DNA of 64,000 nucleotides from Chitinophaga nivalis. Its GTDB lineage: Bacteria; Bacteroidota; Bacteroidia; Chitinophagales; Chitinophagaceae. Positions within the stretch are counted from its first letter, which is position 1. Every line of letters begins with the position of its first letter. Position numbers and translations under genes: made by a program. The stretch lies in the NCBI RefSeq assembly GCF_025989125.1, contig NZ_JAPDNR010000001.1:2400301-2464300 (forward strand), written 5' to 3'. The notes beneath the pieces are model-generated. The model had not been told where the DNA came from. It saw only the letters and a list, made by a program, of their open reading frames with translations, and did no database searches. Of this stretch, positions 42,272-50,881 are shown in pieces.

Positions 42272-43276
42272 ATGTTACAGCAAAAAGAAGCAGACCAGGC
42301 ACTATTGCAACAATACCTGGAAGGCAGCTATACCCAGGAGCAGTTAAAACAGATACAGGTGTATCTGACAGATCCTGCCTACCGGGATAGTATGGCTGTA
42401 TTCCTGGAAAAGCAATGGCTGGAACTGCCGGCAGCACCTATAACGGTAACGCCTGCACTGCAACAACGTTACCAGCAGTTTTTGGTCAAAACAAACGAGA
42501 CAACGGTGGTACGCCGGTTATGGTCTGGCTGGCGGCGGGTGGCCGCGGTAGCAGCCGTATTGCTGTTGTCGGGTTATTCGGGGTATCGCTGGTACAATGG
42601 CCAGTTGAAAACAGGAAAGGTGGCCGGACAATGGACCTGGCTGAAAAATCCACCGGGAAAAAGGTCCCGCATATTGCTGCCGGATAGTTCCGTGGTATAC
42701 CTGAGCGGTGGTAGTAGCCTCCGTTACCCGGCCGGTTATGGTAATAGCCACCGGCAGCTGTTCCTGGAAGGGGAAGCTTATTTTATGGTGAAACATGATA
42801 CCACTAAGCCTTTTAGCGTAACCACCGGTCAGGTTACTACGGTAGATGTGGGTACGGCTTTTAATATCCGTTCATTGAAAGATCAGCCGGAAATATGTAT
42901 TGCGGTGGCGGAAGGTGTGGTGAATGTATCAGATACCAAAGGGGAAGTAGGTAGTCTTACGCGGCTGCAGCAGTTGCGTTACCATGTGCAGACAGGTAGC
43001 CATAAAACAACGCTGGTAGATAATGAAGCACAGATAGGTAGCTGGCGGGAAGGCGTATTGTTATTCCGTAAACAGTCATTGGGAGAAGTAGCGACCGAGC
43101 TGGAAAGATATTATGGGGTGAGTATCCGTTTTGCACAGCCGGCATTAGCGCATGTTTTAATTACCACCACCCTGAAAAATGTATCACTGCCGGAAGCGCT
43201 GGATATACTGTCACTAACAGCGGCCGTGCAATGTAAACAGGAAGGAAATACGGTGACAATCCGTACTGTAAGATAA
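42272..43276 (+). CDS. FecR-family anti-sigma factor / transmembrane signal transducer
   Basis: From the ATG at 42272 (MLQQKEADQALLQQYLEG) the protein has 334 residues. An in-frame ATG at 42224 adds 16 residues of unusual composition. The N-terminal cytoplasmic part binds the sigma factor. One membrane segment follows at about residues 90-110 (VAAVAAVLLLSGYSGY). The periplasmic FecR domain shows RILLPDSSVVYLSGGSSLRYP, GEAYFMVKHDTTKPFSV and VDVGTAFNIR. The C-terminal DUF4974-like part has LFRKQSLGEVATELERYYGV and VSLPEALDILSLTA, which contacts the receptor STN domain. The gene sits between its sigma factor and receptor. Confidence 0.95.
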   Translation: MLQQKEADQALLQQYLEGSYTQEQLKQIQVYLTDPAYRDSMAVFLEKQWLELPAAPITVTPALQQRYQQFLVKTNETTVVRRLWSGWRRVAAVAAVLLLSGYSGYRWYNGQLKTGKVAGQWTWLKNPPGKRSRILLPDSSVVYLSGGSSLRYPAGYGNSHRQLFLEGEAYFMVKHDTTKPFSVTTGQVTTVDVGTAFNIRSLKDQPEICIAVAEGVVNVSDTKGEVGSLTRLQQLRYHVQTGSHKTTLVDNEAQIGSWREGVLLFRKQSLGEVATELERYYGVSIRFAQPALAHVLITTTLKNVSLPEALDILSLTAAVQCKQEGNTVTIRTVR

Positions 43277-43281
43277 AAAAA

Positions 43282-43309
43282 ATCCGTTCCGGGCTTACGC
43301 GGAACGGAT
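43282..43309 (-). terminator. Hairpin between fecR and the TonB receptor, terminator-like on the minus strand
   Basis: ATCCGTTCCG (43282-43291) and CGGAACGGAT (43300-43309) pair over 10 bp. The T-run lies only on the minus strand, so in the sense direction this is a stem-loop without a U-tract. It could stabilise or separate the mRNA of regulator and receptor. Confidence 0.45.
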
Positions 43310-43387
43310 CACTGAAGCTGTCATTAATGGCCAGGGGACGGGAATCCATATGGCCTTTATAATAACCATCAAACAGTCACTAAAAGT

Positions 43388-46300
43388 ATGAAAAAAAAGC
43401 GAATCATCGCCAGTCATGTGGTGGTCAGGTGCAGGTATCACATTATGTTACTGCTGGCTTGTCTATTTACAGGTCTCAGTTTACAGGCACAGGATAGTAA
43501 CAGAAAACTACAGGTAAATTTTCAAAATGCCACCTTACAGGAGGTGAGCGCCGGACTGGAAAAATTATCCGGTTATGCTTTCTCTTATACAGAAAGTAAT
43601 GCACGCGACTATGGTAAAAGAATTACACTTTCCTTAAACAATGTTACCATTACACAGGTCCTGGAACAGCTGTTTCAGGGCAGTCCGCTGAGCTATCTGA
43701 TCAAGGGCAACATGATTTATCTGCGGCCCAATCCGGCCTATCGCAGGCCGGGCGCTAAAGGCACACTGAAAGGCCGGGTGGTGGATTTTGAAACCACCCA
43801 GCCATTGGTGGGTGCTACGGTTCAGTTATCAGGCACCGCTTACGGTGTGGTAACGGATGAAAGAGGATTTTATCGGCTGGAGAACGTACCTGCCGGTAAT
43901 TATGATATGGTCATCAGTTACATCGGGTATAAGCGGGATGTAATGAGTCGTATTGCTGTAGATGACAATAAAGAGAGAAGTTATGATGTAAAATTACAGG
44001 CAGGCGGCTCACTGAAAGAAGTAGTGGTGGATGCGGGCCCACGTAAGGTAAGAGCGGTGACGCATAATACAGAACGGCAGTTGCTGCAGGAAATCCGTGG
44101 CGCCACCGGTGTGGTATCTGGTATTTCCAATGAGATGATTGGTAAAACGGCAGACAGGAATGCGGCAGAAGTAGTAAAGCGCATTTCCGGTGTAACGGTA
44201 ATGGATGATCGCTTTATTGTGGTGCGGGGTATGAATGAACGTTACAACCTGACTTATCTGAATGGGAGTATTGCACCGGCAACGGAATTGTATAGTAAGG
44301 CTTTTGCCTACGACCTGCTGCCCAGCAGCATCATTGATCGTATACTGGTGTACAAATCTCCGGTAGCAGATTTGTCGGCAGATTATGCCGGCGCCGGGAT
44401 TAAAATTTTCACTAAAAATGCGATGCCGGTAAGACACCTGGACGTAGGTGTGCAGATAGCGCATCGTCCTGGCTCTACACTGGAAACTATCAATAGTTAT
44501 ACAGGGGGGAAATATGATTTCCTGGGGTTTGATGACGGTACCCGCAAACTGCCGGCATTTTCGCCCGGTTATTTCAACTCCGGTAAAACACAAACCAGTG
44601 TCAGCCAGGAAGAAATGGTGAAAGGATTTTCCCCGGAGTTGGCTTATGGTACCCGGAAGAGTTCTCCCGACCTGCAGTTTTTTGTCAACTATTACGATGC
44701 CTATCGGATAGGCCGTAAGCAATTGTATAACCTGACTTCTGTTACCTATACGAAAGAAACCAGGTTTTACGATGTATATCGCCAGTTGGGAAATACAGGG
44801 GCATTTGGTGGCCCATCAACGGATGATGGCGGACAGAGTTTTGCAGATAGAAACAGCATCACAAACAGCCGGCAGACGACAGAAATCGGAAAAGTGAATG
44901 TTTTGGAGAACCTTACCCTGAAGCTGAATGATAACCATCAGGTTTCCTTCAATAACTTTTTTGTGAATGAAGGCCGCAGCCTGACTTCTATCAATGATTC
45001 CCGCCGGAATACCGGCATGGAAAATATGCAGCAATATGGATTGGGCCGCGATATTATATTATCCTTTCAACAGCGTATGCTGTATGCAGGTAACTTCACC
45101 GGCCGGCATTTGCTGGGACAGCGTAAGACACATGAAGTCAACTGGAACCTGAGTTATACGTTCGACAGGCAGGATATACCGGATATGCGGGTGATGCATT
45201 TTGCGAGCCGGGGCCTCTACCTCGAAGATCCGGCTTATGGTTATTTCTCCGTTAATACCCAGTTTGGGGGTAAAATGGCGCGGTTATTTATCCGTAACCA
45301 GGAAAAGGTATATAATGCGTCCATCGATTATAGCTGGCAGCTGCACCCGCAGTTTACCCTGAAAGCGGGAACCTTTCAAATGTATAAAGTAAGACAGGTA
45401 GGCCGGCGTGTATTCTGGATCAACCGGGGCGGCCTTCCTTCCGGCGAAAGTATCGTTCAGCCTAATAGCGACTTTGAACAGGGATGGCATACCGGTTGGG
45501 GCCACAACGACAACAACATTATTTTTTACCGGCAGCAGGATCTGCCTACGTTGTGGAACCCGGCTAACTTCCGGGAAGATAAATCCGGACTGCAGATATA
45601 TGATTTAACCAATCCCGTAGACGCCTATACGGCGAGTGAACAGAATAATGCGTTTTACCTGATGGGCGACGCCAAAGTACTGCGCAATAAACTGACGCTG
45701 AATGCAGGTGTACGGGTAGAATATGACCGGCAGCATTTATCCGGTGCTATTGAATACAATGGTATCATTGCTTCTGTACCGGTAGATAAACGAAAAACCA
45801 TGGTACTGCCCTCTTTTAATGCCACCTATCGGCCAGACTCGCTGTTTGTGATCCGTGGTGGGTATGGCCGTACGCTGAACCGTCCGGAATTCAGGGAAAT
45901 CACCCCTTATAACGACTACGATTATCAGTCCAGTGAATATATTCAAGGTAATCCCAAAACAGTAACCGCCACGATTGATAACTATGATCTCCGTTTTGAA
46001 TTCTATCCCAACAACAGGGCTCAGAATGAGGTATTTAATATAGGCGCCTTTTATAAACACCTGAAAGACCCGATTGAAAAATTCCGTAAGGATATCAATA
46101 ACTCAGATTACGCCGGATTTTATTCTACGGAGATCAGTTTTGGCAATGCTATTTCAGCCAATATCTATGGCGTGGAAATGGAAATTAAGAAAAGCCTGTC
46201 GTTTATACCAGGTTCCTTGTTTCGCAATCTCTCCGTTATGCTGAATGGTGCATTGATTAAAAGTACAACGGTGGAAAGAACGCAGAACGAAGGCTTTTGG

Positions 46301-46753
46301 GATACCACTACTGTGTCTGGCGCACCGTTACAGGGGCAGTCTCCCTATGTACTCAATGGCGGCCTGTTTTATGAAAACGCCGGCTGGGGTACTAAAATAG
46401 GGTTGGTCTATAATGTTAGCGGACCTCGTATTTATGCCAAAGGTGTGGTCATCGCGGAGAGGTTTCCGGATTATGCGAAACGTGTACGTCCTGACCTGCT
46501 CGAAACACCCCGGCATTTGCTCGATCTGTCTGTTACCCAGCGTATCGTAAAATCATTACAGGCCAAGTTTAGTATACAGAACCTGCTGGCGCAGCCGGTA
46601 CGTCTGGTAGAAGATTATGCACGTAACCAACGGTATGATAAGGAGGTGCAGGTAGAGAATACAGCGGGGAAACTGGTATATACCGGCGATAATATTTTCA
46701 GCAGTTATAATCCGGGCAGATACTTTATTCTCTCCCTTTCTTATGCATTTTAA
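43388..46753 (+). CDS. TonB-dependent outer-membrane receptor with STN signalling domain
   Basis: The 1121-residue protein has a signal sequence ending SLQAQ near residue 35. An STN domain covers about 38-115 (LQVNFQNATLQEVSAGLEKL, VLEQLFQGSPLSYLI), and a carboxypeptidase-regulatory-like domain about 125-210 (LKGRVVDFETTQPLVGATV, YDMVISYIGYKRDV). A plug domain follows (NAAEVVKRISGVTVMDDRFIVVRGM), then a 22-strand barrel ending YFILSLSYAF. It lacks SusC/RagA signature motifs and is not followed by a SusD gene, so it is a FecA-like signalling receptor whose cargo is unknown. It is the third gene of the ECF/FecR operon. Confidence 0.93.
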   Translation: MKKKRIIASHVVVRCRYHIMLLLACLFTGLSLQAQDSNRKLQVNFQNATLQEVSAGLEKLSGYAFSYTESNARDYGKRITLSLNNVTITQVLEQLFQGSPLSYLIKGNMIYLRPNPAYRRPGAKGTLKGRVVDFETTQPLVGATVQLSGTAYGVVTDERGFYRLENVPAGNYDMVISYIGYKRDVMSRIAVDDNKERSYDVKLQAGGSLKEVVVDAGPRKVRAVTHNTERQLLQEIRGATGVVSGISNEMIGKTADRNAAEVVKRISGVTVMDDRFIVVRGMNERYNLTYLNGSIAPATELYSKAFAYDLLPSSIIDRILVYKSPVADLSADYAGAGIKIFTKNAMPVRHLDVGVQIAHRPGSTLETINSYTGGKYDFLGFDDGTRKLPAFSPGYFNSGKTQTSVSQEEMVKGFSPELAYGTRKSSPDLQFFVNYYDAYRIGRKQLYNLTSVTYTKETRFYDVYRQLGNTGAFGGPSTDDGGQSFADRNSITNSRQTTEIGKVNVLENLTLKLNDNHQVSFNNFFVNEGRSLTSINDSRRNTGMENMQQYGLGRDIILSFQQRMLYAGNFTGRHLLGQRKTHEVNWNLSYTFDRQDIPDMRVMHFASRGLYLEDPAYGYFSVNTQFGGKMARLFIRNQEKVYNASIDYSWQLHPQFTLKAGTFQMYKVRQVGRRVFWINRGGLPSGESIVQPNSDFEQGWHTGWGHNDNNIIFYRQQDLPTLWNPANFREDKSGLQIYDLTNPVDAYTASEQNNAFYLMGDAKVLRNKLTLNAGVRVEYDRQHLSGAIEYNGIIASVPVDKRKTMVLPSFNATYRPDSLFVIRGGYGRTLNRPEFREITPYNDYDYQSSEYIQGNPKTVTATIDNYDLRFEFYPNNRAQNEVFNIGAFYKHLKDPIEKFRKDINNSDYAGFYSTEISFGNAISANIYGVEMEIKKSLSFIPGSLFRNLSVMLNGALIKSTTVERTQNEGFWDTTTVSGAPLQGQSPYVLNGGLFYENAGWGTKIGLVYNVSGPRIYAKGVVIAERFPDYAKRVRPDLLETPRHLLDLSVTQRIVKSLQAKFSIQNLLAQPVRLVEDYARNQRYDKEVQVENTAGKLVYTGDNIFSSYNPGRYFILSLSYAF

Positions 46754-46782
46754 TCCCGGTGTTTAACTATAAAAATGTTCTG

Positions 46783-47616
46783 ATGAAAAACATAAACAAC
46801 AGTTGGCTGATAGGTATGATGGCAGCGGTAGTATTCATGGCATGCCAGAAAGAAGTTACACCGGCAGCACCGGAAGATGCACAGATCAGCTTTTATAATG
46901 CCTCAGATAAACTGTGGATGGAAACACGGGAGCTGACTGGTCCAAAAGTTTTCGTATTGATGGATAGCCAGGACACCAGCTATACCTGGTTTAGTGATGC
47001 GACGTCAAAGTATCCGTGTTTCTCTGACCAAAACCCTTTTCAGTTTCCGCAGCTGTCGGTATATAATAGCCGGCAGCCGGTTCCGTGGCAACTGTATATG
47101 CGCGTAAAGCCGGGTAAACATACGTTATTGCTGACGGATACCAGCCACCGGTCATTGGTAAGCAGTGAGGTAATGACTACACCTGGTCAGCCGGTGACGG
47201 TGTTCTATGCGGATAAAGATGGTGTTGTATCTACCTGGACGGTGCAAGATCACCTGCAATGGGCCGATAACAAAGTGCGGTTGCGGATGATGAATTTTTG
47301 TCCGGATGGCGATCCGGTTTTTTTTACCGTGAATGGAGAAGTACCGGCAGCTTTTGCGAAAGACACGAAATATGGCGATATACAGGATTTTCAGTCTTTC
47401 GCTGTAAAGGAGAAGGATACACTGCGTATCCGTTTTTATCATCCGGGCGATACCGTGAATGCCATTATCGGTACCAACGTCATCACACAGGTGGGGCATT
47501 CCTACTCCATCATGTTACGCGGTTATGCGAATGCGCATAGTTATACCGATCCGATTACCGGCAAGACAGTAGAGGTGGGTGCTACATTAAAGGTGGCTGC
47601 CTGTAAAAACTATTAG
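46783..47616 (+). CDS. Surface lipoprotein, possibly DUF4397-like
   Basis: Beginning at the ATG at 46783 (MKNINNSWLIGMMAAVVFMAC) the protein has 277 residues and a lipobox with Cys21 followed by QKE. An alternative GTG at 46759 adds eight residues. The mature part looks all-beta. Its second half (VRLRMMNFCPDGDPVFFTVNG, GHSYSIMLRGYAN) vaguely recalls DUF4397 domains, which I state with low certainty. It follows the receptor by 29 bp and is probably an accessory cargo-binding lipoprotein. Confidence 0.65.
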   Translation: MKNINNSWLIGMMAAVVFMACQKEVTPAAPEDAQISFYNASDKLWMETRELTGPKVFVLMDSQDTSYTWFSDATSKYPCFSDQNPFQFPQLSVYNSRQPVPWQLYMRVKPGKHTLLLTDTSHRSLVSSEVMTTPGQPVTVFYADKDGVVSTWTVQDHLQWADNKVRLRMMNFCPDGDPVFFTVNGEVPAAFAKDTKYGDIQDFQSFAVKEKDTLRIRFYHPGDTVNAIIGTNVITQVGHSYSIMLRGYANAHSYTDPITGKTVEVGATLKVAACKNY

Positions 47617-47650
47617 TGAATTGTATTGATCGTATTTAAACACAAGAACG

Positions 47651-49345
47651 ATGTATTCTCTTTTTCGTATCAATAATAAATGGCTGTCACTGTGCAGTAT
47701 CATCACTGTGGCACTGTTGTGCTTTACAGCCTGTAAAAAAGTAGATGATCATATCAATGAGGTGGTGGAACGGCCATGGGTGGTAGATAGAAGTATCGGA
47801 TTTAAATGGCAGGGCACTATTAAGCAATATGATTATCCCACCGGGTTACTCGTAGGAGATACCATGACGTTGCTGGGAAACTTTTTCCTGGAGCGTCCTG
47901 GTTCCCGGATACGGGTTGGCAATGTAAATATAGTACCCCTGGATACCGCTACTATTCCCTGGGAGATAAGCGCCAGCTGGGACCCCAATGAGAAAATAGG
48001 CCGGAATCTGCAAATGGTTCGTTTCCTGATAACAAAGGAAATGGGTATTGGCAGCAACAGACCCATTTCCATTACGGCCAACGGTATTACTATTGAAGCG
48101 CCGGTAATAGGAGTCCGCCAGATATCGGCAGGGCTGAACCGTACCGATACCACCTTATGGGTGGATAAGCTGACCGGTTGGATGGCGGAAGACATGAGCC
48201 ATTACCAGCGATTTACCAATTCGATGGTGAATAATCCAAGTGTCACCGGCAACGGACATGTTTACTTTGATAATTTAGAAGGGATTTACCGGCTGGCAGA
48301 TGGAAAGGTGACAGCTGTTATAAAAAATGGCCGGAAGTTTACAGAAGATAACCAGACATTCGAAATCGAACATGTTGCTTCCAGTGCGATGAGTTTCGAT
48401 GAACAAACCCTCTACTTCTCCGTGGCTGTTATTGAAGCTGTACCAGACGCCAGTACCCACCATATCCTCCGGCTTTGCAAAATGGATATGGCTTCCGGCG
48501 CGGTAAAAACCATTAACCGGACATTGGTGCAAAAGACCGGAGATATAACAGAAACGATCACCGCTTTCCAGGGAGATGCTGCCACCTTGAAGTTGGTGGC
48601 AGGTCATCTGAAAACTACGCCTGACGGACATGTGTTTTTTGTAAATATTTACAAAGCACGGAATTCCGTATTTGTAGATTGGTATACGATTTATGTTGTG
48701 AATAAGCAGTTTGACGCGGGCGTAGACAATGTTATTGGCAATATTTGCAGCTTGAGTGAAGCCGGACAGGTGACCTCACTGGTATCGCCACAATTTGGTC
48801 CTATAGCCGGCATACCTGGTTATCCGGCTCCTTATACAGCGGGCTTTTATCCCTCTGCTGAGGGTAATAGTTTATTGATCTGTGATAAGGTAGACTGGAT
48901 CTATAGTGCCGGCCTGCTGGACCTGAAAAGAAAGGAACTGTTGTCCAGTTCCGGTACACAGGTCGCTACCTATCGCATCATGTCCTATGATACAGCGGCG
49001 GATACCCGCAGCCTGGAAAAAGAAATGCCGTTTGGCGTATATAATTTCATGAGCAATAATATGCTGCTGTTAGCGGATAACACGATATTAATGTCGGTCA
49101 ATTCCTCCTGGGTAGCAGCCAATCTGCAGGAACAAACACTCTATTGTTATGCCGGTACAGAAAGAGGTATGGCGGGTCCTGCTGTGGAAGGACAGAACAA
49201 GGAGACCGGTAAGGCAAAGTATGTACTGTTTCATGAAGGCATGAAGATGGCAGGTATGGACAAACAAGGCACTATTTATTACTATGCCGGTGATGGCGAT
49301 TTCGTCAACGGTGTTAAGTTCTATAAACTTTACTCTAAAAAGTAA
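47651..49345 (+). CDS. Surface lipoprotein with IPT-like and propeller-like regions, function unknown
   Basis: The 564-residue protein has a lipoprotein signal (LCSIITVALLCFTAC, Cys near residue 28, then KKVDD). Residues about 55-160 (TGLLVGDTMTLLGNFF, SRIRVGNVNI, PISITANGITIEAPVIGV) resemble an IPT/TIG immunoglobulin-like domain. The remaining 400 residues have repeated strand-rich blocks (NGHVYFDNLEGIYRLADGK, MDKQGTIYYYAGDGD) suggesting a beta-propeller. It starts 34 bp after the preceding lipoprotein and ends at a strong terminator, so it closes the receptor operon. I do not recognise a family. Confidence 0.7.
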   Translation: MYSLFRINNKWLSLCSIITVALLCFTACKKVDDHINEVVERPWVVDRSIGFKWQGTIKQYDYPTGLLVGDTMTLLGNFFLERPGSRIRVGNVNIVPLDTATIPWEISASWDPNEKIGRNLQMVRFLITKEMGIGSNRPISITANGITIEAPVIGVRQISAGLNRTDTTLWVDKLTGWMAEDMSHYQRFTNSMVNNPSVTGNGHVYFDNLEGIYRLADGKVTAVIKNGRKFTEDNQTFEIEHVASSAMSFDEQTLYFSVAVIEAVPDASTHHILRLCKMDMASGAVKTINRTLVQKTGDITETITAFQGDAATLKLVAGHLKTTPDGHVFFVNIYKARNSVFVDWYTIYVVNKQFDAGVDNVIGNICSLSEAGQVTSLVSPQFGPIAGIPGYPAPYTAGFYPSAEGNSLLICDKVDWIYSAGLLDLKRKELLSSSGTQVATYRIMSYDTAADTRSLEKEMPFGVYNFMSNNMLLLADNTILMSVNSSWVAANLQEQTLYCYAGTERGMAGPAVEGQNKETGKAKYVLFHEGMKMAGMDKQGTIYYYAGDGDFVNGVKFYKLYSKK

Positions 49346-49382
49346 GTTACTATCCTGAAAACCCCACATTCCCATAATTGAT

Positions 49383-49410
49383 TTCCCCTGCTCTATAGCA
49401 GGGGAATTTT
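49383..49410 (+). terminator. Terminator of the ECF/FecR/receptor operon
   Basis: TTCCCCTGCT (49383-49392), loop CTAT and AGCAGGGGAA (49397-49406) are followed by TTTTG. It is a compact and strong intrinsic terminator. Confidence 0.88.
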
Positions 49411-49437
49411 GTTAATTGAGATAGAAGTATATATTTG
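49408..49437 (+). promoter_or_regulatory. Candidate promoter for the 49469 gene, abutting the terminator
   Basis: TTTG (49408-49411), an 18-bp spacer and TATATTTG (49430-49437) fit the phylum consensus apart from a slightly short spacer. The TTTG is part of the preceding terminator's T-run. Confidence 0.45.
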
Positions 49438-49468
49438 TCAAAATAACCAAACCCCCTAATAACCCTAT

Positions 49469-49981
49469 ATGAGCAACGGATTTAACGGAATAGATAAAAA
49501 CAAGGCACATGAAAAAGCAGTGGCACTAATCCCTGAAACCTTCTTCTGGAGCAGTATTGACGACCTGGCTCCTTTCGGATCGGATGAGGGATATACTGCG
49601 TTGGTAGAGTACCGGGAGTGGCGTATGACCCACCCGGATTGCCCCACCCTGGAATGTCTGCAATGGGTGATTGAATCCGTAGGGGAGATGACGTTTGCCG
49701 ATTATAATGAAAACCTGCTGTCGCCGCAGCTGATCGCGGAACAGATCGCTGACGATGATTTTGATGACCAGCAATATATTTACACCCTCGATGTAAGTAT
49801 CATTGCCACCGGTTTCGGGCAGCTGGTGGATGAAGGCAATATCGATGCTGCCAACAAAAGGATTATCCGCATTGCTGTAGAAAGACAGCTTGTCTGGAGT
49901 GGCCTGCAACAAGGGTGGACGTATGCCACCGATTATATCGCCAACCTGGAAGTACTCCGGCGGGTACTGGAACAGGCATAG
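49469..49981 (+). CDS. Hypothetical cytoplasmic protein
   Basis: The 170-residue protein has no signal peptide or membrane segment. It is acidic (DDDFDDQQY near residue 97) and mostly helical, with LECLQWVIESVGEMTFADYNENLLSPQLIAEQI near the middle and ERQLVWSGLQQGWTYATDYIANLEVL near the end. I do not recognise the family. A good promoter and a clean ORF in the local codon style support a real gene. It lies between the receptor operon terminator and a secreted protein gene 186 bp downstream. Confidence 0.6.
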   Translation: MSNGFNGIDKNKAHEKAVALIPETFFWSSIDDLAPFGSDEGYTALVEYREWRMTHPDCPTLECLQWVIESVGEMTFADYNENLLSPQLIAEQIADDDFDDQQYIYTLDVSIIATGFGQLVDEGNIDAANKRIIRIAVERQLVWSGLQQGWTYATDYIANLEVLRRVLEQA

Positions 49982-50167
49982 GCAAGGCAGCATCCGCTGT
50001 TTCCCTGCACGCATTTTTCGTATATCCGGTATCGTAACCCTGCATGGTAAGCGGTGGTTACCGGATACCCCTATCCATATGAAGCTTGTTTTAAATCTCC
50101 CGTTTCGTGGCTGGTCGCTTTTATTATTGTGGCTATTATGCTAACTTTTGGAGCTAAACCAATTGCC

Positions 50168-50881
50168 ATGAAAACGTTATTCCTGTATTGCACGTTGTTA
50201 TTCACTTTTCTCGGCGGACTGAAAGCACAGCAGTCACCGCTGGGCGCCTGGAAAGCCACTTCCGGGGAGGTCACCGGTATTTTACTGATTACACCAGCTT
50301 ATTTTTCCATCACGGAATTCCGTCAAAATGAATTCATTGCTACCTATGGCGGCACCTGGAAGGCAGCCGGCGACGGACAGGCTGCAGTGGAAATTACTTT
50401 TAACTCCGCCGAAAAAACACAGGTAGGACAAGCCACCACTGCACCCATGCAGCTGTCCGGCGATCGGCTGCTGACAGCTACGCTGCATGGCGGCAATCAG
50501 GAATGGACCCGGTTAGATAATGGTACCGGTGAACTGGCCGGCTGCTGGCAGATTACCGCCCGGGAGCAACAGGGAAAACTCCATCCCATTGCCAACGGCG
50601 ACAGGAAAACGCTCAAAATCCTGACGGGTTCCAGGTTTCAGTGGATAGCTATCAATACCGCTACCGGTGAGTTCTTTGGCACAGGCGGTGGTACCTATTC
50701 TTTTGAAAACGGTACCTACACCGAAAAAATTGATTTCTTCTCCCGCGATAATGCCCGTGTAGGCGCTACCCTTACTTTCAAAGGCAAGGTAACGGATAAC
50801 AGCTGGGATTATCAGGGCCTCAGCTCCAAAGGCGAAGCGCTGCATGAAATATGGAGCCGGAATTACCAGCCAATGCCATAA
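50168..50881 (+). CDS. Secreted lipocalin-like hypothetical protein
   Basis: The open frame extends upstream to a GTG at 50054, but the ATG at 50168 starts a proper signal peptide (MKTLFLYCTLLFTFLGGLKA, then QQSP), giving 237 residues. The mature protein has two similar halves, each opening with GAWK or GCWQ followed by short strands (SPLGAWKATSGEV, AGCWQITAREQQ). This recalls lipocalin-like beta-barrels. The last 19 bp overlap the 3' end of the convergent gamma-glutamyltransferase gene. Function is unknown. Confidence 0.65.
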   Translation: MKTLFLYCTLLFTFLGGLKAQQSPLGAWKATSGEVTGILLITPAYFSITEFRQNEFIATYGGTWKAAGDGQAAVEITFNSAEKTQVGQATTAPMQLSGDRLLTATLHGGNQEWTRLDNGTGELAGCWQITAREQQGKLHPIANGDRKTLKILTGSRFQWIAINTATGEFFGTGGGTYSFENGTYTEKIDFFSRDNARVGATLTFKGKVTDNSWDYQGLSSKGEALHEIWSRNYQPMP

